DNA of 64,000 nucleotides, taken from Deefgea salmonis (lineage in GTDB: Bacteria > Pseudomonadota > Gammaproteobacteria > Burkholderiales > Chitinibacteraceae). Positions 25,508-35,032 of the stretch are shown here, piece after piece. The notes under the pieces are model-generated. The model saw nothing but the letters and a program-made list of their open reading frames with translations. It was not told the DNA's origin and searched no databases. The stretch's first letter is position 1; every line of letters begins with the position of its first letter. The DNA lies in contig NZ_JAJAWG010000009.1 of NCBI RefSeq assembly GCF_020531905.1, positions 1 through 64,000 of the forward strand. The letters are read 5' to 3'. The position numbers and the translations under genes were made by a program.

Positions 25508-26011
25508 ATGACTAAAGTAAAACTCACCACCAGCATGGGTGACATTGTTTTAGAACTAAACGAAGAAAAAGCGCCGATTACAGTGGCTAACTTTATTCAA
25601 TACGCCACTTCGGGTCACTACGATGGTACGATTTTTCATCGTGTTATCGATGGTTTTATGGTGCAAGGCGGTGGCTTTGAACCCGGTATGAAAGAAAAGA
25701 AAGACAAACATCCAACTATTCAAAATGAAGCGGATAATGGTTTAAAAAATGACATTTACACTGTCGCTATGGCCCGTACACCGGAACCCCATTCGGCCTC
25801 TTCGCAGTTTTTCATCAATGCCGCTGACAATGATTTTTTAAATCATCGCAATAAAACAGCCCAAGGCTGGGGCTACGCCGTATTTGGCAGCGTAATTGAA
25901 GGCCAAGACATCGTTGATAAAATCGAAAAAGTGAAAACTGGCAGCAATGGTTTCCACCAAGATGTGCCAAAAACCGATGTGGTCATTTTAAGTGCCGAAG
26001 TACTGGCCTAA
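25508..26011 (+). CDS. ppiB: Cytoplasmic peptidyl-prolyl isomerase (cyclophilin B type)
   Basis: A 167-residue cyclophilin without signal peptide. [28 protein letters not shown] and [10 protein letters not shown] give the active-site framework. It is clearly paralogous to the periplasmic enzyme just upstream, so the pair serves both compartments from one locus. A terminator follows. Confidence 0.95.
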   Translation: MTKVKLTTSMGDIVLELNEEKAPITVANFIQYATSGHYDGTIFHRVIDGFMVQGGGFEPGMKEKKDKHPTIQNEADNGLKNDIYTVAMARTPEPHSASSQFFINAADNDFLNHRNKTAQGWGYAVFGSVIEGQDIVDKIEKVKTGSNGFHQDVPKTDVVILSAEVLA

Positions 26012-26038
26012 TTACGTTGCTTCACGATCGATTTAATT

Positions 26039-26068
26039 TTAAGCGCAGCAAGTCTGCGCTTTTTTTAT
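26039..26068 (+). terminator. ppiA-ppiB terminator
   Basis: AAGCGCAG and CTGCGCTT pair around CAAGT, followed by seven T. Confidence 0.9.
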
Positions 26069-26091
26069 AATCAAACTACCAAGCCTATCGA

Positions 26092-26820
26092 ATGACTCAA
26101 GCCACTTACTTTATCTCTGATCTACATTTATCCCCTAGCGACGCGCCAACGGTGCAAGCGTATCAACAATTTATGCGCCACATCGTCGCCAGCAAAGCCG
26201 AATATTTATATATTTTGGGGGATTTATTTGAATACTGGTTGGGTGACGATCAACTCGACGAGCCTTTTTACGCTGAGCAAGTTGCTGAAATCGCAGCCGT
26301 GGCGCAAACCGGCGTCAAAGTTTTTTTTATGGCCGGTAATCGCGATTTACTCGTTGGCCGCCGATTTGCCAGCAGCGCTCAACTCACCGTGTTGCCAGAC
26401 CCCAGCTTGATATACCTACAAGGGCAAGCGATTTTATTGGGCCACGGCGACCGTTATTGCACTGATGATATTGCCTACCAGCGCTATCGCCGGCTAACTC
26501 ACAACCCGATTGTGCAATGGATTTGGCTGCATTTACCGAAAAAAATCCGCGATCAGCAAATTGCCAACTTACGTTTGAAATCACAAAAATCAAATAAAAA
26601 CAAAAACCGCATGATTATGGATGTCAATCTGGCCAGTATTGAAACTGAACTACAGCGCAGCCCTGCACGCGTGCTGATTCATGGACACACCCATAGACCA
26701 GCGCAACATCAACACCAGCACGGTATTCGCTGGGTCATTCCAGATTGGAAAAAAGGCCATGGTGGCTATTTATTAAGCCAACACGGTCAAATTAGCTTGC
26801 ATATGTATCCAGACTCCTGA
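26092..26820 (+). CDS. lpxH: UDP-2,3-diacylglucosamine diphosphatase LpxH
   Basis: A 242-residue calcineurin-fold phosphoesterase of lipid A synthesis, cutting UDP-diacylglucosamine to lipid X and UMP at the inner membrane. All metal motifs are present: DLH (about 10-12), GDLFEYW, AGNRD, LGHGDRYCTDD and HGHTHRP. Length is normal. It lies just after the cyclophilin terminator and has its own start. This conserved ppiB-lpxH order is also seen in Enterobacteria. Confidence 0.96.
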   Translation: MTQATYFISDLHLSPSDAPTVQAYQQFMRHIVASKAEYLYILGDLFEYWLGDDQLDEPFYAEQVAEIAAVAQTGVKVFFMAGNRDLLVGRRFASSAQLTVLPDPSLIYLQGQAILLGHGDRYCTDDIAYQRYRRLTHNPIVQWIWLHLPKKIRDQQIANLRLKSQKSNKNKNRMIMDVNLASIETELQRSPARVLIHGHTHRPAQHQHQHGIRWVIPDWKKGHGGYLLSQHGQISLHMYPDS

Positions 26821-26922
26821 TTTTTTAAGCAAAATATATCAGTGAAGCGCAGACATGCATTTGTTTTTACAACAAAACCCACTACTATTGGGGTTCGTTA
26901 ACTTACTTGTCGCAACATAAAA

Positions 26923-27963
26923 ATGAAGTTAATTAGTAAAGTAAAGACAATACTATTGTCATTAATATTGCTATCGCCAATGGCAAACGCTGAGAATACT
27001 TTACGTATTTTGACTTGGCACGGTTACGCCGACCCCGACTGGATTGCTGAATTTGAACAGAAGTACCATGCCAAAGTTGAGCTGACTTATATTTCAAGTG
27101 ATGATGAACTATGGGAAAAACTCAATCGAAAACAACAAAACACTTATGACGTTTTTGCCGTTAATACCGCTGAATTACAGCGCTACATTGATCATAACCT
27201 CGTCGCACCGATAAAAATAACTCAAATTCCTAATACCAAGAATCAATTACCTCGATTTCGTAAAACCGAGAAAATTTTAGGCCTAAATAGAAATGGAAAT
27301 TTATATGCAATTCCATTTACCTATTCAGAAATGGGGCTAATTTATGATAAAAAACAATTCAAAACGGCGCCGGTATCAATGAATGATCTATGGCAAACCC
27401 AATTCCGTGGAAAAATCGTTCTCTACGATGGCAGCAATCACAATTTCAGCTTAACGGCACTCACATTACAAGCCAATAATCCATTTAAACTCTCTGCCAA
27501 TGAGATGAAACAAACCGTCGATAAACTACTCCAATTACGCCAACAAAATCCTGTTTTTTATACCACCCCAGAACAAGGCACTCAAGCTTTTATTAAAAAC
27601 AAAGCCGCTTTAATGTATGCTAATTATGGTCAACAACAAGTTAAATTATTACAACAAACAGGCGCAGATATTGGTTATATTATTCCGCAAGAGGGTGTAC
27701 TGGCTTGGTTAGATTGCTGGGCCATCAGCAATACCACCAAAAACCGCAAGCTGGCTGAAAATTGGATTAATTACACATTAGAAAAAACCGTCAGCCAAGC
27801 TTTAAGCCAACGACAAGGATTATCTAACACTTTAAGCGGAAGTAATTTAAAAGACAGTGATAAAATTTTATGGCTAGAACCCTCTGAAAACTTTACCCTT
27901 CGCAGTCAATATTGGGATCGAATTCGGGCAGGAAAAGCACGAAAAAACAATCAACGACAATAA
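26923..27963 (+). CDS. Polyamine-type extracellular solute-binding protein
   Basis: A 346-residue periplasmic binding protein with signal peptide (cut near MANA/EN at 22-24). The fold resembles PotD/PotF: LRILTWHGYADPDWIAEFEQ, DVFAVNTAELQRYIDHNLV, YAIPFTYSEMGLIYDK and AWLDCWAISNTTKNRKLAENWINY. Probable ligands are polyamines or related compounds. No permease or ATPase gene lies nearby, so it either serves a distant transporter or works as a sensor subunit. The region is richer in A+T than its neighbours, including the flanks. I see no clear ribosome-binding site. Confidence 0.82.
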   Translation: MKLISKVKTILLSLILLSPMANAENTLRILTWHGYADPDWIAEFEQKYHAKVELTYISSDDELWEKLNRKQQNTYDVFAVNTAELQRYIDHNLVAPIKITQIPNTKNQLPRFRKTEKILGLNRNGNLYAIPFTYSEMGLIYDKKQFKTAPVSMNDLWQTQFRGKIVLYDGSNHNFSLTALTLQANNPFKLSANEMKQTVDKLLQLRQQNPVFYTTPEQGTQAFIKNKAALMYANYGQQQVKLLQQTGADIGYIIPQEGVLAWLDCWAISNTTKNRKLAENWINYTLEKTVSQALSQRQGLSNTLSGSNLKDSDKILWLEPSENFTLRSQYWDRIRAGKARKNNQRQ

Positions 27964-28079
27964 ATAAATCCAATAGTGATTTATCCTAAAATTCAACAAT
28001 ATCAAATTCACTCTAAAATTCAGACTATCTATTATTGAAAAAACGCATATCATTTTGCAATTGACTCACAAGCCACAAT

Positions 28080-28105
28080 AAAAAAGCCCACCATCGTGGT
28101 GGGCT
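28080..28105 (-). terminator. Terminator of the 28136 gene
   Basis: AGCCCACC pairs with GGTGGGCT around a short loop; the T run is on the minus strand only. Confidence 0.85.
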
Positions 28106-28135
28106 CAGCAGCAAACAGTGAATTTGAATTAGCGC

Positions 28136-28690
28136 TTAGTTCGCAAATGCCATCATTGAGGCGCGTGTCACCACCAGTAATTGATCACCCGCTGCCGCTT
28201 GTGTTAGCCATTCTTTGTTTGCAACAGGAACGGTAATGATTTTGCCTGCAAAATCTTTCACGCGCAGTGTCCCCGCGGCCACATTCACTCCGACAATATC
28301 ATTGTAAACCGTGTGCGTTAGCGTCATGCCTGCGCCATCAACAGATAAATCCTGTGTATTGGTATCAATCACTTTGCGAATGCCTGCAGTGCCTTTTTGC
28401 AAGACAAAAGCCATCGTTTCAGAGCCTGCCACCGTTGCGGTGTCATTGGGCTTTAAGGTATTCAGACGCGTGACCTTAGGATTAACATTTGTAAACTCTA
28501 GCATTTGCCCGTTTGGCATTTGGAGCACAACGCTGCGCGTTGCCAAATCGACAGAAACCACCCGTGCCTCATCAATCTTACGTTCAGAAGTCGCCACGAG
28601 TAATTCATCTTGCCCAGTTGCGGCAATCGACGCCGTTCCGGCCAATAAACCCGCAGTGAGAAAGATAGAAGCAAGTAATTTAGTGCGCAT
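28136..28690 (-). CDS. Secreted protein of unknown function
   Basis: A 184-residue protein with a signal peptide (MRTKLLASIFLTAGLLAGTA, cut near SIAA). The mature part is beta-rich, with RVVSVDLATRSVVLQMPNGQ, LKPNDTATVAG and LLVVTRASMMAFAN, a Val/Thr pattern suggesting a small beta-barrel in the periplasm. No catalytic motif is visible. AGGGG nine bases before the ATG supports the start. It is transcribed alone with its own terminator. Confidence 0.75.
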   Translation of the reverse strand: MRTKLLASIFLTAGLLAGTASIAATGQDELLVATSERKIDEARVVSVDLATRSVVLQMPNGQMLEFTNVNPKVTRLNTLKPNDTATVAGSETMAFVLQKGTAGIRKVIDTNTQDLSVDGAGMTLTHTVYNDIVGVNVAAGTLRVKDFAGKIITVPVANKEWLTQAAAGDQLLVVTRASMMAFAN

Positions 28691-28863
28691 AATTGATACC
28701 CCTAGATTTGTTTATTCAAACGATAAGCATAAAGCAAATTATCACCCATCGAGGCTAACACGCAGTGTCAGCAAAAAACCAGTCTAGCGCGAAATTGACA
28801 GGCTAGAAATAAATAATTTGCCTAATCAATATAATTGAAAAACCAGCAGAATCCAGCACAAAC

Positions 28864-29349
28864 TTACCTGATAGAGAGTAAGGCAACCGCCTGCGCTTCA
28901 ACCGCAGCGCCCTCTCCCACCGGTCCGAGCTTCTCATATGTCTTGGCTTTCACGTTAACCAAAGCCACATCTATTTGCAGATCTTCGGCAATATTTACCC
29001 TCATTGCGGGGATATGCGGCGCCATTTTCGGCTGCTGAATTAAGATCGACGCATCAATATTCGCCACTTGCCAGCCTAGCTCTGCCACTCGACGCACTGC
29101 TGCGCGCAATAAAACGCGACTATCTGCGCCTTTAAATTCGGCGGCCGTATCTGGAAAATGCCGACCAATATCGCCCAAGCCCGCCGCACCCAGAATTGCA
29201 TCGGTAATCGCATGCAACAAAGCATCGGCATCAGAATGCCCCAGCAAGCCTTTCTCATACGGGATATGTACGCCGCCCAAAATCAAAGGACGATCGGCCA
29301 CCATACGATGAACATCCCAGCCTTGGCCGATACGAAAAGGTAAAGTCAT
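28864..29349 (-). CDS. ispF: 2-C-methyl-D-erythritol 2,4-cyclodiphosphate synthase
   Basis: A 161-residue enzyme of the MEP isoprenoid pathway, forming the cyclodiphosphate. It has the zinc and substrate residues in [28 protein letters not shown] and GDIGRHFPD. The start at 29349 matches the family; the frame opens earlier at 29388. It lies downstream of ispD on the same strand with a 68-base gap, as the last gene of the dnaQ-TPR-ispD-ispF series. Confidence 0.97.
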   Translation of the reverse strand: MTLPFRIGQGWDVHRMVADRPLILGGVHIPYEKGLLGHSDADALLHAITDAILGAAGLGDIGRHFPDTAAEFKGADSRVLLRAAVRRVAELGWQVANIDASILIQQPKMAPHIPAMRVNIAEDLQIDVALVNVKAKTYEKLGPVGEGAAVEAQAVALLSIR

Positions 29350-29417
29350 GTTGAATTCTCCAGCGAAACGCTTGCCAACAAGCGCCATACAATAAGGTTT
29401 ACGTTACAGCAGCAAGA

Positions 29418-30182
29418 TCAACGGTTGGCCTGTAGCAACAACTTCGCCATCTCCAAATCCTGCGGATAAGTCACTTTCAGGTTCCATGGGCTGCCCATGA
29501 TGAGTTTGGGTGAATGGCCGAGGCGTTCGAGCGCGCTGGCTTCGTCGGTGATCTCTGCAACGTGTTCGGGCAGCGCGTCTTGTAGCGCGGCGAGTAATGG
29601 GCCACGGCGGAACATTTGCGGTGTTTGTGCTTGCCAAAGTCCCGCGCGCGGCGTGGTGTGAGCAATGCGTGGCTCGGCAGAATGATTGACGGCGACCTTG
29701 AGGGTATCGGCCACTGGAACAGCTAAAATGCCGCCTACAGCGTCATACTCCAACTGAACAATCATGGCATCCACTTGCTGACTGGTGATACAAGGGCGAG
29801 CGGCGTCATGCACCAGCACCCAAATGTCGTCAGACGTCGCAAAATCCTGCGCTTGTTGATCCGCTTGAGGACTTTCAATGGGAGCAGCGGCAAGTGCCGT
29901 CAAACCATTCATCACCGATTCAGCGCGGCTAACGCCACCCACGCGCAGCACCAGCAAGCGGGCCAACGACTCGCCCAGTAAAGCGGCCCAATCGTAGCTT
30001 GCCCACCATTCATCTGCTGGCGAAATCACCACCACCACTTGCGCGATGCCCGCAGCGCCCAGCAAGGCGCGCAGCGTATGCGCGATCAGGGGCTGGCCAA
30101 GTAAGTCTAAATATTGTTTCGGCGTCGCAGACGCCATCCGGCTGCCGCTTCCCGCGGCAGGAACTAAGGCAATGGCAGTCAT
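29418..30182 (-). CDS. ispD: 2-C-methyl-D-erythritol 4-phosphate cytidylyltransferase
   Basis: A 254-residue MEP pathway enzyme that joins CTP to methylerythritol phosphate. The nucleotide-binding start reads ALVPAAGSGSRMASATPKQY, followed by WVLVHDAARPC and VPVADTLK. It is slightly longer than E. coli IspD because of inserts around residues 50-110. Its ATG overlaps the stop of the TPR gene upstream (ATGA), so translation is coupled. Confidence 0.95.
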   Translation of the reverse strand: MTAIALVPAAGSGSRMASATPKQYLDLLGQPLIAHTLRALLGAAGIAQVVVVISPADEWWASYDWAALLGESLARLLVLRVGGVSRAESVMNGLTALAAAPIESPQADQQAQDFATSDDIWVLVHDAARPCITSQQVDAMIVQLEYDAVGGILAVPVADTLKVAVNHSAEPRIAHTTPRAGLWQAQTPQMFRRGPLLAALQDALPEHVAEITDEASALERLGHSPKLIMGSPWNLKVTYPQDLEMAKLLLQANR

Positions 30183-31114
30183 TGCGCAGCCTCATTCATA
30201 GCTTCTTTTTCCGCGTCATCTGCTTGTGCATCGAGCGCGTTATACACTTCGATGATCTCGACTTCAGGATGCGCGGTTTGCCAAGCGTCGAGCACGTCAG
30301 CCAAGGCTTGGTCGTTCAACGCCGCAACGCCCAGTTGGCGTTCAGGCTGCCAAGCGACTTTAGCTTCGCTCGCGGCATCTAGTGCATGCTGCGTTTCTTC
30401 GCCACCCGCTTGGTGCTGCATTGGCATAAGCCTCGACCAATCTTCCAGCGCCATCTGGCTGTCTGCAAGGAGTTTATCTAGGGTATTGACCGCTAGATCA
30501 TTAGATATATTGGCTTCGATCACATACGTCGAATAATTTGCGCGTTGCCAGAATTCTAGCCAATCAAAAACCGGAACGTCTTTGCCGTTGAGTTCACGCG
30601 TGCCGCGCGGTGCGCCGTCAATCAGTACGATATCGTGATAACGCACGCCGCAATCAGGCAGCGGGACGCTGACAATCTGCGCGCGCGCCGAATCAAGGCG
30701 ATTGGCCCACAACACTTCAACCTGATCGCCCTGCGTAATTCGCACTGGAATCAAGCCCAATTTTAAATCGGGCGCAGCATTTTCCACCGCATCCAACGGC
30801 AACGTAATGCCAAAGAATGCCCACGCTTTGGCCGCCGTTGCCCAATCAGCAATCGCCGTTGCCGCGATGCCCATATTCCACCACGCGGCGGCGTCTTCAG
30901 GATTGAGCTCGGCTGCGCGGCGGTTGTAGCGCAGCGATTCAGCCCAGCGGCTTTGATATTTATACAGCAGCGCCAAATCGTAATTGGTCACCGCGTCTTG
31001 CTCGTCAATCGCCAGCGCCGCCAAAAAATGCTGTTCGGCCAACGCTTCGTCGTGCTCTTCCCACGCCGCATGCGCGGCAGTTTTGAGTTCGGTGGTATTC
31101 ATGCAAACGCTCAT
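30179..31114 (-). CDS. Tetratricopeptide repeat protein
   Basis: A 311-residue soluble protein. The first 120 residues form about three TPR units (HFLAALAIDEQDAVTNYDLA, SLRYNRRAAELNPEDAAAWW, GIAATAIADWATAAKAWAFF). The middle domain (about 120-215) is beta-rich with VRITQGDQVEVLWANRLDSA, and an acidic tail ends the protein. The role is unknown; TPRs point to protein binding. It is wedged between dnaQ and ispD with four-base overlaps on both sides, so all three are translated from one message. Confidence 0.82.
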   Translation of the reverse strand: MSVCMNTTELKTAAHAAWEEHDEALAEQHFLAALAIDEQDAVTNYDLALLYKYQSRWAESLRYNRRAAELNPEDAAAWWNMGIAATAIADWATAAKAWAFFGITLPLDAVENAAPDLKLGLIPVRITQGDQVEVLWANRLDSARAQIVSVPLPDCGVRYHDIVLIDGAPRGTRELNGKDVPVFDWLEFWQRANYSTYVIEANISNDLAVNTLDKLLADSQMALEDWSRLMPMQHQAGGEETQHALDAASEAKVAWQPERQLGVAALNDQALADVLDAWQTAHPEVEIIEVYNALDAQADDAEKEAMNEAAQ

Positions 31115-31857
31115 TGTGGACTGCCCTCGCCATTGGGCAACGCGGCGAGCGGCTCAATTTGACGCCACACGCAGCTGCCCTTGACGGCTTTATCCAGCGC
31201 ATCAAGATACTTTTGATGTAATGCGAGTTCTTCACTGCTGGCTTGCGTCACGATCAGCGGCAAGCTATTGCTGCGGCGGGCTAAATTACTGGCGTTTTCT
31301 TCTGCAGTTGGCGCGTAGTCGATCAACAGACTATCTTGGCCGCGCGTCATCGCCATATACACTTCGGCCAGCAATTCGCAGTCAATCAACGCGCCGTGTA
31401 ATGTTCGGCCAGAACGATCGACGTCATAACGATCGCACAGCGCATCCAGGCTATTGCGTTTGCCCGGCCACAGATCTTTGGCCATTTTCAGCGTGTCGGT
31501 CACGCTCGCGACGTAATCATCTAACTTGCCACGGCCTAACTTGCCAAGCTCCATATTCAAATAGCCAACGTCAAATGGCGCGTTATGGATGATGATTTCG
31601 GCGTCTGTTACAAATTCCAGAAAGTCATCGACGATTTGCCCGAACTTGGCTTTATCCGACAAAAATTGGGTGGTTAAACCATGGACATTCAAAGCGCCCT
31701 CTTCAGAGTCGCGGCCCGGATTGATGTAGCGATGAAAATGGCGCTCGGCTTTGGATAATTTACGATCGATCATTTCAACCGCAGCGATTTCCAAAATTCG
31801 GTTACCGTCTTCAACCCGCAGACCTGTCGTCTCGGTATCGAGGAAAATTTGACGCAT
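31111..31857 (-). CDS. dnaQ: DNA polymerase III epsilon subunit (proofreading exonuclease)
   Basis: A 248-residue DEDDh exonuclease. Motifs: FLDTETTGLRVEDGNRILEI (Exo I), HNAPFDVGYLN (Exo II) and HGALIDCELLAEVYMAM (Exo III with the catalytic His and Asp). The C-terminal tail would bind the polymerase alpha subunit. The start at 31857 follows family alignment; the frame runs on to 31962 without conservation. In E. coli dnaQ is divergent from rnhA; here about 1.6 kb with tandem repeats and ygiD separates them. Confidence 0.95.
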   Translation of the reverse strand: MRQIFLDTETTGLRVEDGNRILEIAAVEMIDRKLSKAERHFHRYINPGRDSEEGALNVHGLTTQFLSDKAKFGQIVDDFLEFVTDAEIIIHNAPFDVGYLNMELGKLGRGKLDDYVASVTDTLKMAKDLWPGKRNSLDALCDRYDVDRSGRTLHGALIDCELLAEVYMAMTRGQDSLLIDYAPTAEENASNLARRSNSLPLIVTQASSEELALHQKYLDALDKAVKGSCVWRQIEPLAALPNGEGSPQ

Positions 31858-32627
31858 GATGATTCCCAACAAAACAATGGCGCTATTGTAACTGATGTTG
31901 ATCACTGGCAAAAAACCGTCCACCGCGTGAAAAACCACGCGTTCTGCTTTTATGTTTTTCACCTCAAAATCTTTTAACGCAGAGACACAGAGGCGCAGAG
32001 AAAACCAATTTAGGTCTCAAACCATCACCAACACGCTGATTTAAACTGCGATTGGCTGATGTTTTGTTCTGCGTCTCGGCGTTGGCTTTTCAATATTGAA
32101 CGCTGAAGTGAACCGCAGGCAATTGGCTTTGACGCTATTCACCTCAAAACCTTACAACGCAGAGACGCAAAGGCGCAGAGAACACCAATTTAGGTCTCAA
32201 ACCATCGCCAACACGCTGATTTAAACTGCGATTGGCGGATGTTTTGCTCTGCGTCTCGGCGTTGGCTTTTCAATATTGAACGCTGAAGTGCACCGCAGGC
32301 AATTGGCTTTGAGGCTATTCACCTCAAAACCTTACAACGCAGAGACGCAAAGGCGCAGAGAACACCAATTTAGGTCTCAAACCATCACCAACACGCTGAT
32401 TTAAACTGCGATTGGCTGATGTTTTGTTCTGCACCTCGGCGTTGGCTTGTCGTTTAACGCTAAAGTGAGCCGCACGCAATTGGCTTCGTTTTTTCTCACC
32501 AATTCGTTCAAATCATTTCGCCGCAGCGCCAACGGCAAACTCGTATGATAAAAAAATCGCGCCAGACCCACGGCAGCGCGAAGGCCAACACGGCCAATAT
32601 CACAATATCAATACACTCAGGAAGACC
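31858..32627. repeat. Three tandem 180-bp intergenic repeats
   Basis: Three near-identical copies with an exact 180-base period occupy 31959-32500. Each begins near TTCACCTCAAAA and has AACGCAGAGACGCAAAGGCG, then GGTCTCAAACCATC and GATTTAAACTGCGATTGG, and then GTTCTGCGTCTCGGCGTTGG. The first and last blocks are imperfect reverse complements, so each unit can fold back on itself. Copies 1 and 3 diverge slightly. No reading frame of useful length crosses them. The rest of this 770-base gap (31858-31958 and 32501-32627) holds only upstream DNA of dnaQ and ygiD. Confidence 0.88.
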
Positions 32628-33428
32628 ATGCCCCGCACTCTTTTTATTAGCCACGGTGCGCCATCGCTAGCGATTGAGCCCAGCCCAGCACATGATTTTT
32701 TGCTGTCACTGGGCCAAACCTTACCTCGCCCCAAGGCCATCGTGCTGATTTCGGCGCACAATATTCAAGCGCAGTTCACCGTTGGTGTCGCCCAGCAATG
32801 GCAGGAATTCCATGATTTTAGTGGCTTTTCGCCCGAGCTTGATCCACTGCAATATCGCCCACAGGGTGAACCCGAATGGGCCCAACGCCTGGCTTTACAA
32901 CTGGCCAACGATGGGCATTCGATCGCCATCAGCGCTCATCCGGCGATTGATCATGGCGCTTGGGTACCGTTAATGCTGATGTATCCCAAGGCCGATATTC
33001 CTTTGGTAACGATTTCATTGGCGGCATCGCTAGACAGCGCCGCGCATTTAGCGCTGGGCCAATCTCTGGCCAAATATCTACCCGATGAGGTGTTGCTGAT
33101 TGGCTCAGGCAGCATCACGCATAATTTAAACGACGCTTTTAGCCGAATGAAAACCGGGCAAACTGATTATCAAATTGAGCCGTATGCGGCGCAATTCATT
33201 GCTGCGACTTACTCAGCGCTCAATACCCAACCTTTATTAGATTGGGTTAATTGGCAACAAAACTTGCCGCATGCGCGGCAAGCGCACCCCACGATTGAAC
33301 ATTTTTTACCGCTACTGATTGCGCGCGCCGCCGCTGACGATCAAGCCGACGTGCTGGCGCTGCATCAAAGTATGTCGCTGGGGGTGCTGGGGATGGATGT
33401 GATTGGCTTTACGCCAAGCGCGCGTTAA
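32628..33428 (+). CDS. ygiD: DODA-type extradiol dioxygenase (YgiD family)
   Basis: A 266-residue class III extradiol ring-cleavage dioxygenase fold. Likely metal ligands: His9 in [13 protein letters not shown], His in ISAHNIQ and the later [13 protein letters not shown] and [11 protein letters not shown] segments. The family cleaves catechols such as L-DOPA at the 4,5 bond; the natural bacterial substrate is uncertain. Its end overlaps the rnhA end by four bases in convergent orientation. It faces away from the tandem repeats, which lie in its upstream region. Confidence 0.88.
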   Translation: MPRTLFISHGAPSLAIEPSPAHDFLLSLGQTLPRPKAIVLISAHNIQAQFTVGVAQQWQEFHDFSGFSPELDPLQYRPQGEPEWAQRLALQLANDGHSIAISAHPAIDHGAWVPLMLMYPKADIPLVTISLAASLDSAAHLALGQSLAKYLPDEVLLIGSGSITHNLNDAFSRMKTGQTDYQIEPYAAQFIAATYSALNTQPLLDWVNWQQNLPHARQAHPTIEHFLPLLIARAAADDQADVLALHQSMSLGVLGMDVIGFTPSAR

Positions 33429-33853
33429 GTGAGTGATTCAACGCCGCGATTGGCCAATTGATCGGCGCGCTCATTGCCCGGATTACCGGCATGGCCTTTC
33501 ACCCAACGCCATGCCACAGTATGCCGCGCCACTTGCGCGTCGAGCTGCTGCCACAAGTCTTCATTTTTAACGGCTTGTTTGGCAGCGGTTTTCCAGCCGT
33601 TTTTTTTCCAGCCATGAATCCACGTTTCAATGCCATTTTTAACGTATTGTGAGTCGGTATGAATGGTGACTTCACAGGTTCGAGTTAACGCCGCTAAAGC
33701 GCTAATCACCGCCAGTAATTCCATGCGGTTATTGGTGGTATGTGCTTCACCACCGAATAATTCTTTTTCATGCTCGCCAAAGCGCAAAAAAGCGCCCCAG
33801 CCGCCAGGACCGGGATTGCCTTTACAAGCGCCGTCGGTATAGATTTCTACCAT
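33425..33853 (-). CDS. rnhA: Ribonuclease HI
   Basis: A 142-residue enzyme that cuts RNA in RNA-DNA hybrids. Catalytic acids: D7 in [18 protein letters not shown]45 in [12 protein letters not shown]67 in IHTDSQYV, and the Asp in [10 protein letters not shown]. The basic protrusion ([18 protein letters not shown]) is present, as in E. coli. The Met at 33853 is the family start; the frame opens four codons upstream. Confidence 0.97.
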   Translation of the reverse strand: MVEIYTDGACKGNPGPGGWGAFLRFGEHEKELFGGEAHTTNNRMELLAVISALAALTRTCEVTIHTDSQYVKNGIETWIHGWKKNGWKTAAKQAVKNEDLWQQLDAQVARHTVAWRWVKGHAGNPGNERADQLANRGVESLT

Positions 33854-33880
33854 GATGTTCTTCACTTTTGGAGTGCCGCA

Positions 33881-34174
33881 ATGCGTGTTTCTGCACTGGT
33901 TTTAAGTTGGATATTGCCGCTCAGTTTAACCGCTGTTCCGCTGTATGCCGCGACTTTTTGTCCGTGGAAAATTCCCAGCGACAGTAAAACCGAACGTTTA
34001 ATCAATCTCACCGTGGTGCAATTTATTGATGTAAATGATGAAGAAGTCAAAATCGCTTTTGGCGGCGGCAATTTGGGCAGCGGCCATGATATTCGTTTAG
34101 CGACTAAAAATCGCGACGACGGCAATAAATTGATTAAATCGATGCAAGACGCGGCGAAACAGTGTGACAAATAA
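33881..34174 (+). CDS. Small secreted protein of unknown function
   Basis: A 97-residue protein with a clear signal peptide ([20 protein letters not shown], cut at AA/TF) and a 75-residue mature part with two cysteines (FCPWKIPSD and AAKQCDK), which could form a disulfide. GGAG seven bases before the ATG at 33881 fixes the start; the frame opens at 33770 inside rnhA. It is divergent from rnhA. The function is not recognised. Confidence 0.75.
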   Translation: MRVSALVLSWILPLSLTAVPLYAATFCPWKIPSDSKTERLINLTVVQFIDVNDEEVKIAFGGGNLGSGHDIRLATKNRDDGNKLIKSMQDAAKQCDK

Positions 34175-34196
34175 ACCCGCCAATCAAAATCAAATA

Positions 34197-34243
34197 GGTA
34201 TGTACTTGTAGAGCATTAAATTTAAAGCCTACCAGCACATACC
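34197..34243. repeat. Intergenic hairpin repeat, copy B
   Basis: GGTATGTACTTGTAGAGCAT (from 34197) pairs with the arm ending CCAGCACATACC (34243). Stem sequence, length and position just past a stop codon match the hairpin after murJ (5781-5827). Confidence 0.65.
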
Positions 34244-34265
34244 CTTAATAATTATCAAACTTTCT

Positions 34266-35000
34266 CTATTTACAACGATCTTTGCGGGCTTGCTGGCGGA
34301 GTTTTTCTATGGCCATTGCTGAATTAGCGGTGGCGGTGGCTGTACGCCATTGCGGCTCAATCAAATGCATGCCGCGCACCCGCTTGACTGCTGCAATACA
34401 ATACACCCCACCACCAGCGGGCCATAAGCGATCACCGGCTTGATCGAGAAAACGACTTTTTTCTAGCCAGCCGGGGCGTTGCACCGGTGGCCGATAACAT
34501 AAATGCTCGTCTTGCAGCGTTTGAAAATCCAGCACACTTAACCAATCTTTTAATTTGGGCAGCGCCACAAAATTACCTTTCCACGGGATTTCTGAATTAG
34601 GCTTTAAACGGCGTAAACCCCATAAACTCCATGGATTGAACCCGGTAATCAACAAACGCCCCTCAGGGCGCAAGGCGCGCTGACATTCGCGCAGCACCGC
34701 ATGCGGGTCCTGACAAAAATCCAGCACATGCGGTAAAGCAATCAAATCCAAGCTTTGCTCATCAAATGGTAAAGCTTGTACCGAGCATTTTAACTGCGTC
34801 CCTGCCGCTTCACCCGCTTGCAAACGCCAAGGCATGCGATTACTGCGTAGACAATCAATTTGTGGCAATTCAAGCTGCACCGCTTTGTAGCCAAAAATAT
34901 CCACCACCGCGCGCTCAAACCAAGCTAACTCGCTCATGGCCACATAGCGCCCTAGCGGAGTGGCGAGCCACGTAGCAAAATGATCAAACTCAGCATTCAT
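34266..35000 (-). CDS. Class I SAM-dependent methyltransferase, YafS-like
   Basis: A 244-residue methyltransferase. The motif I region is weak (FGYKAVQLELPQIDC), but LPFDEQSLDLIALPHVLDFC, CQRALRPEGRLLITGFNPWS and WLSVLDFQTL are typical of the type 11 fold. The position between rnhA and gloB matches E. coli yafS, whose substrate is unknown. The missing glycine-rich loop casts doubt on normal SAM binding. Divergent from gloB, with a 32-base gap. Confidence 0.82.
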   Translation of the reverse strand: MNAEFDHFATWLATPLGRYVAMSELAWFERAVVDIFGYKAVQLELPQIDCLRSNRMPWRLQAGEAAGTQLKCSVQALPFDEQSLDLIALPHVLDFCQDPHAVLRECQRALRPEGRLLITGFNPWSLWGLRRLKPNSEIPWKGNFVALPKLKDWLSVLDFQTLQDEHLCYRPPVQRPGWLEKSRFLDQAGDRLWPAGGGVYCIAAVKRVRGMHLIEPQWRTATATANSAMAIEKLRQQARKDRCK

Positions 35001-35032
35001 TTTTTGATGCCCACAGGATTTAAATAAATAAA

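Noticed and set aside
31959-32500. CRISPR array
   Set aside because: The 180-base units are contiguous and wholly repeated, with no unique spacers between short repeats and no cas genes.
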